Assembly: GCA_964030785.1 (NCBI GenBank)
Contig: OZ034971.1
Coordinates: forward strand, 15,238,400-15,302,399
Direction: 5' to 3'
Source: Siderastrea siderea
Lineage: Eukaryota > Cnidaria > Anthozoa > Scleractinia > Rhizangiidae
DNA: 64,000 nucleotides
In this document: one piece after another, positions 56,820 to 64,000 of the stretch
How positions within the stretch are numbered: position 1 is the stretch's first letter
How the letters are laid out: each line of letters begins with the position of its first letter
Translations under genes and position numbers: made by a program
Notes under the pieces: model-generated
What the model saw: the letters and a program-made list of their open reading frames with translations, nothing else
The model's database searches: none
What the model was told of the DNA's origin: nothing

Positions 56820-59800
56820 CGTTTACCTGATCTTTCTATTTTATATTAAATTTATCAGATTAAAACAGATGCATGAGGTATTGCGAAAAATGTATTTATA
56901 AATAAAAGTTAATAAAAGAGAAAGGCCTGTTATAATCTCTAATCGTGTCTATCAACTTGTTATCAATTTTAGTTTACATCGCACGCCCGGTGGAGTTTAA
57001 TATTTTAGCTGAGAAGCGGGATTGGGTCTCCATAGATAGGCCATAGCGTGGGAAAAAAATTGGTCGATGAACAAAAGGAAATCATGGTCAAAGAAGACGA
57101 CTGATAGAAGTCTTGCGAAGAAAAAAGGAAACGGTATGGCGGATAGTGAGAAAGGTTCCTCTTGTTATGTCGCTCCCACGCTTGTATTTAATATGGGTTT
57201 CACGCCACTGCTGTGCGGTCCCCTCCCCCTTCTCCGACAACTAGCGGCTGATGTAGCGTGTCTTCGCCAGAGCAAGGAATCAACATATTCAGTTATCATA
57301 AAACAGGGTAACGAGCAGCGTGACTACCTGACAGTTAATTATAGCGTGACATTAGAATTGTGTGCGAAGTAAATAAAGCTCGTCCTTTCCCTTCTCTTCA
57401 AAGACACGTCTGTTAGGGGTCTCAACTTGCTCACAGTTTATTCAACTCCTGATAGGCGTGGAAAAAAACTTGCAAAATTCAGTAGGTCGCCATTAGAATG
57501 CTTTGTCACTTGCGTTCGTTTCGAGGTGTTTTAAGCGATGCGTTACATTCCGAAGGTTCAAATTACAAGCAGCTGTCGACTATGCAAATTTGTTCAACAT
57601 ACGCTTTGAACTATAAATAACCCGAAGTAAAGTTTGGTATCTTGTAAAGATTTTACTCTAACTCCTTTATCACCACTGTAACTTGGATTTTTGATACTAG
57701 TTTCATTCAAGTTTTCAGTTTTAGGTCTGGAATAGCTAGGAACAAGCCCCCGCAAATCCCGATGTTATTTTGTCTAATTTGCATAAGCGGGTTGAAATTT
57801 AATTCGTGCGAAAGAAGCAGATTCTCACAGTTCATCTATTTTTAGAACCCGTTTTGGGTCTCGGCTTGTACTTGTAGTGTTTCTAGTCGGATAAATATTC
57901 TGCTTTGCTTGCAAACAGCACCGAAATATTTATATCCAGAATAAATAAATTGTATTAACCGTATGCAAGAACCGCTTGCTTCTCAGCTTGTGATTCTCGT
58001 TATTTATCTTTATCTTTATCTTTCTTTTGTATTTCCACTAGAAAGCGAAAAACAATTGTCGCCGTCAAGCTGGTCGGAAGTCAAAATGTTCCTTTACGAA
58101 AACTAATAATCCCGCTTGGAAATTAATAAAGGAAAACAGAAACAAACAACATATGCGTGAATTCACGCGCTTAAGTAGATCTCAAATTGACGAGTTCGTC
58201 TTGTGTATAATTTCTGATGTGTTTGCTGCTGTGAAAATTTGTACTACGGCTAAGTAAACGCAGGACTACATGGAGAATAAAATCCTGCCAGACCTGAAGT
58301 ATACAAAACAGCTACAGCGCATTCGAAGTAACATTAAATAGTTCCTGTTAATCGCAAAACTCTTCAAAGCCCGGGGTCGTACTCCCATAGTATAAGCTGT
58401 GTGGGCATGTGCCGCTGATAAGAAGGGCTTCAGTGTCCCGGTGGCACACCCCCACCCAACATCTCATAGAATCCCCCGCAGTCTCACAGACGAAGACAGA
58501 TACCGTATATCGTATATTGCCGTTCTTCTAGCCTTTGACATTAGCCATGACGTCAGACGTCATTGGCTAAAAATTCCCCATCGAACCTGTTAGTTTTATC
58601 GGAAACTTGCCGTCAGTTGCGGACTGAACGATTGCAGCGCTATCAGGCAAATAGAAGCAGTAAAACACACCCGAGCGATCCCATATCAGTAAAAACGTCC
58701 TCCTTCAACTCCTCAGAGTATCTGGGCTTCACTGACTTTGTCTCTGTTTGTTTTTCCTTTCTGCTGTCTTTCTCCAGGTGGTTTTAGCCCTTTTCCAGTT
58801 CAATATGTATGCGGGAGTGGGCACAAGTAAAACGTGACTGACAATATCTTATCAGCGAAATTCTTTTCATTACCAGTGACTCCGGAGGTTTTACCGTTTC
58901 ATTGCTTGGCGTTATCACAATGTAACATACGAAATTTTGGCCGCCAGTTTTTGTTATGCCCTTAAAGATGAGAACTCTTTTAAGAAAAATTTCGACGTTT
59001 CAATCTGGCTTGCCAGGAGTCTCAACTCTTGTTGGAATTTTGAATTATTGTTCTTTTGGAACTCAGTAAAAGCTGGGTTAGGGTTTTTAAGCTGCTGTGT
59101 TTTTATAGAGTTTTAAATTTTCCCATAACAATTCACCTTGCAACATTGTTTAATTAATAAATTTCATGTCCAATCAAAAGTCAAGTCATGGATATGTGCA
59201 TACCTGATCTTCTTACAAATCAAGTTGAAAATGAGCGCGGCTGGCACGACCAGACCTGGTAATGGTTGCGCATGGATAGAAATGAAGCGACAACTGCCCT
59301 TCTAAGCACAGGCTCAAAGTTCAAGTATGAGGGTTGAGTGAGTTTTTAAATTAATGACTTTCGCAGAGTAGAGAAGTGTTTACAATGCTAAATGACTATG
59401 TTTTCTTAAGAAAAACCCTCCAAACGGTATTTTTTCTGGAAACAGGTAGCATTAAAATATTGGCCAATTTAACAACAAACTCAAAAAATGAAGGGAAAAT
59501 AACGCTAAACAGTAAACCCCAATGGCATTTAATATTCTTTATTGTTGTCACCTATGTGTTTAAAACGATGATAACATTGTATCAATGTAATTAATTCACT
59601 GATTCGCTAACATATATTTGTAGAGAAAATAAGTAGGGCTCTGACAGAATAAAAATATCGCGGAAATCAGTCAATTACAAGGAAATGGCCCCTCAAATGA
59701 AAGAAAATAACACAGTTAGTACCTTGGCAAGTTTAAGAAAGTTTGGATGTAAAATTACTAAACTACGAGTTTTCAGAAATTGAGCAATTCCCATCGACTT

Positions 59801-60000
59801 TATTGAGAAAATCCCATTGATTCAGTTTAGTGTCTATTCAATCGACTAGTTCAAAACATGGCAGGGTCACCAAATTTGACATATTAAATCGATTGACATT
59901 AACAGCTTTGTTAAGATTATTCCTTGTGGACAGTTTATTTATTTACTTATATATTTATTTATTTATTTATTTATCTATTTTTCATTAGTTTGTTGTTTTA
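56820..60000. other. Intergenic region without clear genes
   Basis: An open frame of 101 codons at 57067-57372 is not supported by splice sites or a known motif. Segments near 58378-58470 resemble dispersed repeat DNA (GGGGTCGTACTCCCATAG, TGGGCATGTGCCGCTG). A TTTA-rich run lies at 59935-59985. Confidence 0.35.
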
Positions 60001-60053
60001 ATCTGCTGCTTGAACTTCGTTGTTTAGGATACCATGGAATCCAACTGATAGCA

Positions 60054-60126
60054 GCATTATAGTCTGATGCTGATGCTAATGCATTATAGTCTGATTCTGA
60101 GGCTGATGCATTATAGTCTGATGCTG
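60054..60126 (+). repeat. 27-bp minisatellite
   Basis: The word GCATTATAGTCTGAT starts at 60054, 60081 and 60108, giving nearly three units of 27 bases. The - strand frame reads a repeated SDYNA motif, but no gene context supports translation. Confidence 0.85.
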
Positions 60127-61113
60127 GCATATAAATATTGGGTGTCGGCTTGACTGACTGTCTGTCAGATCGTTTCCAGTGACCTCTACCCGTTTCCGTG
60201 GACACCGGTTTAAAAAGATATACATGTACTTGTCTTGCAGTTCGAAAAACTTCACACTCAGTTTTTTAAATGTGACCTAGGGAATTCTGCAAGATTGCAG
60301 CTTCACTTAAGAAACAGGTTATTCCCATTTACTAGTGTTTGTTTTATTCGGCATCATTTCTTACTTCCATCTTATTACATTGCATGTACTTCTTCCGTTA
60401 GTTCAAGTAGTTTCCAGGGTGGAAAGGGGTCTAGCACTTAGTTGGATTCCCCTAGCGTACTTTTTCAAGCCTTGAATAAATCCGGAGCCAAATGATCTTG
60501 TAAGCAAGCAAGAATAAAGGCAGTGCGGAAGGATAACAGAAGTAGGTCTGTGTGTGATTTATCAATTTAAGCGATATCTTATTAAATGATCTTAATCTTT
60601 AACCGACGAAGTCGGGTTAGTGCAGTCGTGAAGAACGGTGGATTGGAGTGGTCGGTCAAAATATGTCGTATAAGGCTCATAAGGTGTGTATTTCGCTATG
60701 GCCGATGGGATGGGATGACGTGGGAACAAGAGCGGACGAGTCGCCATTTTGAATTGGCAGGTCAAGAAAGGTGACGGAGGCTTGGTGGACGATTTGCTTC
60801 GACTGTGTTGTGGTATAATTTTGTGCTGACCTCTAAACATATGGAGAAGAAGTTGTACACAGACATCGATTAGTACACACACGCACGCGCGATAGGACAA
60901 GGGTCCACATAAAAAGAGTATCGTAGGTAGAGAAGCACACGTTCGCCGAGCAGTGTTGGTTTTGGCCGGACTGAAATATCTGGGAAATACTAGTGAAAGA
61001 AAGCAAGGAGGACTGATAATAACAGGATGTGAAGTCCAGTGGCAATGTTGATGCTGGTGGGACCAAAATGTTGCTGGGACATCGTAAGGATAGAATCGTT
61101 CTCAGTAAACGTT

Positions 61114-61188
61114 ATGAAAGGAAAATTCTGGTGTATGTTGTTGTGGTTATGTTTACTAGCTGCCAACGTTAAGAAAGGTTATTCACAG
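61114..61188 (+). CDS. Possible signal-peptide exon
   Basis: ATG at 61114 opens MKGKFWCMLLWLCLLAANVK, a good signal-peptide shape, and the frame reaches CACAG|GTGGGA, a plausible phase-0 donor. Read-through would stop after 40 residues. No downstream exon was found up to 64000, so the gene, if real, may continue outside the window. Its phase differs from that of genes A-F. Confidence 0.3.
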
Positions 61189-61443
61189 GTGGGAAATGAA
61201 TTACTACACGAGGCTGGATCTCCTTGGATAGTATAAGCGGCACAGAAGGATATACCAGTTAGTCTTTTTAATTTTTCTGCTTTACTTTTGATTTTGAACC
61301 AATTTGTTCGATTTTAGAGTTCGAGACACTGACTTGCTGACCTCGGAAGAGCCAACCGGATTTAACGATTATGTCATAAGACATGCTTTAACGTGTTTGA
61401 GATAATGCGACGACTTCGCTGTTTACTCAGGCTAATTTCTCCA

Positions 61444-61879
61444 GATTCTGACGATGTGCCATATTCACAACAGTATATAAATACATCGCTTACAACTCTC
61501 GGTAACGGCATGTTCAATTAAGGACAAAATTTATCTTTAAATTTTTATTTTAATTCAGCAAAATATTCAAAGCGATAAGACAGATGAGCTGAGTCATCAG
61601 ATTTTAAACGTTACGTCATTTGGTAACGCAAAAGACAAAAGCTGTCACAGTTTTCGTCACGCCGGTTAGCACGTTGAGATTCTGATGATGTGTTTGTCTT
61701 TATCGATAATCATGTTTTTATAGTGTCCTATTCACAACAGTATATAAATGCATCGCTCACAACTCTCGGTAAAAGCATGTTCAGTTGTGGAGAAATTTAT
61801 ATCGACATTTAATTAAACATTACGTCATTCGGTAACGCAAAGGGCAAAATACTGTCACAATCGCCAGTTAGCACGTTGA
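61444..61879 (+). repeat. Two-copy tandem duplication, unit about 200-235 bp
   Basis: Unit 1 (61444-61677) and unit 2 (61678-61879) share in order GATTCTGA-GATGTG, ATTCACAACAGTATATAAAT, CATCGC...ACAACTCTCGGTAA, ACGTCATT-GGTAACGCAAA, CTGTCACA and GTTAGCACGTTGAG. Each unit holds one TATATAAAT box. Confidence 0.9.
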
Positions 61880-62559
61880 GCCAAGTAAAAACATTTATCG
61901 AGGGTGAGTGGGTCAAAACGACTGGTAAATGCCTACAATGCGCTTTATTTAAGCGATAGAGCATAGCAATGATTTATTTTGTATTTGCATTCACGATTCG
62001 GCTTAAGGAGCTCTTGACGTCATGATTAAAGGAGACTGTACACAAAGCGTGGTTCCCAGCGTGGGAAAAGTTCAAAGTAAAATAAAATTTGACGTATTTA
62101 TTTATTTGTTTTTTTAATTCTTTTGGGTTGTTACGGTGCCCATACTGATCAATCGTAAAGATGTGGTTACTTTTATATTGGGAAATTTATCGCCAACTTT
62201 TTGAAATGCGTCTGTTCTGAGAGTTGTGATGTTTTTTTTTTCAGGGTTTTGAGGAGGAGCGACCAAAAGACAGCGAAAAAAGATCTTGAGTAAAGAATGC
62301 ATGGGGTCATGGGCGTAGTCTGTGGAGCTGTTTGGTGAGAAGAGGGTGAATAATTCAGTTGACCTCCTTTCCAGGGTGTTGGTCGCCTTTTCAGTTGGTC
62401 AAATTTCAGCGTTAGTTACAGTTACGCACTTTTGCTGCAACTTGCTGTTACAGATCCTTGAATGTTATTGAACCTGCAGTCGCGCACGCCTCGCCTGCTA
62501 TCGTTTTGATACGAACCAACACTTCGTCGGTTCTGCACGCATTGCGGGCCTATGTTTAA

Positions 62560-62728
62560 GTTAGAGACACGGCATTCATGGAAAGCAGGTTTAGTAAGCA
62601 TTGTAATGTTTAAGATCAGTCTTTTTAGCAGGTTGGCATATATGTGGTTTGTTATTTATTGAATGTATTCCTGACAAATTTTACCGTGTTTAAATAAAAA
62701 TTGAATTGAATTGAATTGAATTGAATTG
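62560..62728 (+). repeat. Probable LINE 3' end with (GAATT)n tail
   Basis: A TTTACCGTGTTTAAATAAA end followed by five GAATT units is typical of the 3' ends of CR1/L2-type LINEs, which carry short tandem tails instead of poly(A). The upstream boundary is approximate. Confidence 0.45.
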
Positions 62729-62799
62729 TGTCTGATGACATGACCAAAACATTTCGTCATCAAACGGTTGCTCTGCCAGATTAGAAGCGAAAGAAGACT

Positions 62800-63684
62800 T
62801 GGCCTTCCCTGTTTTCACCTTGTGGAAGGTAGACATGATTTATTCGCCAGAAAATTTGGTTTTCGCGTATGATTTTATCAGATTCCAAGTAATGATATAT
62901 TTACTTTGCGTACCTTTTCAGTGTACACAGTCTATAAGTGAACCAGATCTATGCCAATCCCGTACCCTTAACGGATATACACTGATTTATATATCCCAAT
63001 AGGCATCAGCAAATAAATGTCCGAGGTTAACTAACCGTGACCTAGCATCTCATTTAATATTCCACTATGGCGTCGTTTTACCATAAAAGGACACGGGAAC
63101 AGGCAAAATATGAGATTGTATCGCACCGTAGATTCTCCGGATTCAGACCTCAAAATTGCAATTTTCCCCATTAAAGTTCGAATCGCTAAACACGTGGATA
63201 CTCGTAAATTAAGCGCGCAGACCTCGCACGCCGTATATTCACACTAGCTCCAGAAGTTTCAGCGGCTGGTTCGTAGGCCAGGTCGCGGACCAGCTCACGC
63301 AAAAATACGGACGGTGTTAGAGTCTGTTCCAGCTTATGAGCCGGTGTTTTGCAATGTAATGGCCCGGTGTGAATGTGTCTGAGTAGGTGGTTAGTTACGG
63401 GATTGGTACAAGCGTTGAATATCTGCATGTGTTCACTGTGCATTGGTCTACCAACACTTATTGAATAAATCAGCTAAACGACAAGGTGATAATGTATTAA
63501 ATGAAATAATAATTCCTTTCAATTCCATGGTTTTACGGATGATCATCGTAAAATATCCACACGTATTATCTGTAAAACTGTCGACTAAGGTGTATTTATT
63601 TCCGTCTAGATTTACTTCTCATTTTACAGTACTTGACATTGCTGGTGAGCTGATCGACTTGAAAAACAAATTATGATTAGAGCG
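62800..63684. other. Non-coding stretch
   Basis: No gene or clear repeat was recognised. Confidence 0.35.
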
Positions 63685-63925
63685 AGTCTAATGGCTGACT
63701 ACTATCTCTCCCTGAATAGGATGCTAGTCCATCACAGGATTGCCCCCCCCCCCCCCAGGTTATCTGTTAGGGTTTCGTAACTGTTTACTGGTACCCCTGG
63801 AGTTATACACCAGTTTGGAGAGAGAGACTGTGTAGACTAAACTTTCTGGTGTAAGGTAACTTACTTTCGATCGAAAAAGTCAATAAGAGCCCAACACGAT
63901 AACCACTGCACCACAGCCTATTCAT
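63685..63925 (-). repeat. tRNA-derived SINE-like repeat
   Basis: The - strand begins with TGTGGTGCAGTGGTTATCGT, an A-box-like start of a tRNA-derived SINE, at about 63914, and continues through the repeat body to CCTGTGATGGACTAGCATCC. A C-run of about 16 lies at 63744-63759. Confidence 0.5.
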
Positions 63926-64000
63926 AAAGCTCTTTTAAAAACATATTGTCTGTTTAAAGTCATGATTCAATGAAAGGCAGGTAAAAACTCAGTTTGACAC

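Noticed and set aside
57067..57372. Open frame of 101 codons starting MNKRKSWSKK
   Set aside because: It ends at an ordinary stop without a polyadenylation signal or supporting exon, and the composition changes abruptly inside it. It could be an exon, but the evidence is too thin.
1..64000. CRISPR arrays, operons, ribosome binding sites
   Set aside because: The window is clearly eukaryotic: spliced genes, polyadenylation hexamers, LINE and SINE relics. The tandem repeats seen are microsatellites, minisatellites or duplications without regular unique spacers.

Overview
The window reads as nuclear DNA of an animal, most likely an anthozoan cnidarian and probably a stony coral. The grounds are split genes with GT/AG introns, AT-rich non-coding DNA, many small palindromic and tRNA-derived repeats, and a tandem family of MFSD6-type transporters. 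The taxon is inferred from gene content and repeat style; no database search was possible.

Region 1 (about 1.3-35.5 kb) carries six genes, all on the + strand and all predicted to encode secreted proteins of biased composition. Two are tandem paralogues, A (1346-4037) and B (7656-10495): about 460-480 residues, basic first half, Gln/Asn/Met-rich middle, very acidic Asp/Glu/Tyr tail. C (11748-12929) is a 100-residue secreted protein. D (14354-16594) and E (26645-29118) are His/Pro/Tyr/Gly-rich, with a charged helical tail in D and a strongly basic tail in E. F (31478-35448) is acidic, then coiled coil, then most likely one thrombospondin type-1 repeat. In all six the first coding exon holds little more than a signal peptide and ends in phase 1. 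All the exon models sum to whole codons. This pattern suggests a locally expanded set of extracellular matrix-like proteins, possibly skeletal, mesogleal or secreted by a gland; the function is not shown by the sequence.

Region 2 (about 16.6-26.6 kb) is a gene-poor nest of transposable elements between D and E. It includes a TTAA-flanked element of about 5 kb with a degenerate THAP finger exon and a P2X7-tail-like fragment, a 652-bp hAT-like element with an 8-bp target duplication inside it, a large palindrome, and a smaller TTAA-flanked palindrome.

Region 3 (about 37-55 kb) holds four MFSD6-like major facilitator transporters, one on the - strand and three on the + strand. Three have a single coding exon; the fourth has one intron near its 3' end. 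A 5'-truncated, internally deleted LINE (44281-45960, - strand, exact 10-bp target duplication) lies between the second and third. The most variable part of these transporters is the loop between membrane segments 3 and 4.

Region 4 (about 55-64 kb) has no confident gene. It holds a possible first exon on the - strand, a possible signal-peptide exon on the + strand, and several repeats. Many exon boundaries are predicted from splice motifs and reading frame only; untranslated exons are mostly unresolved.
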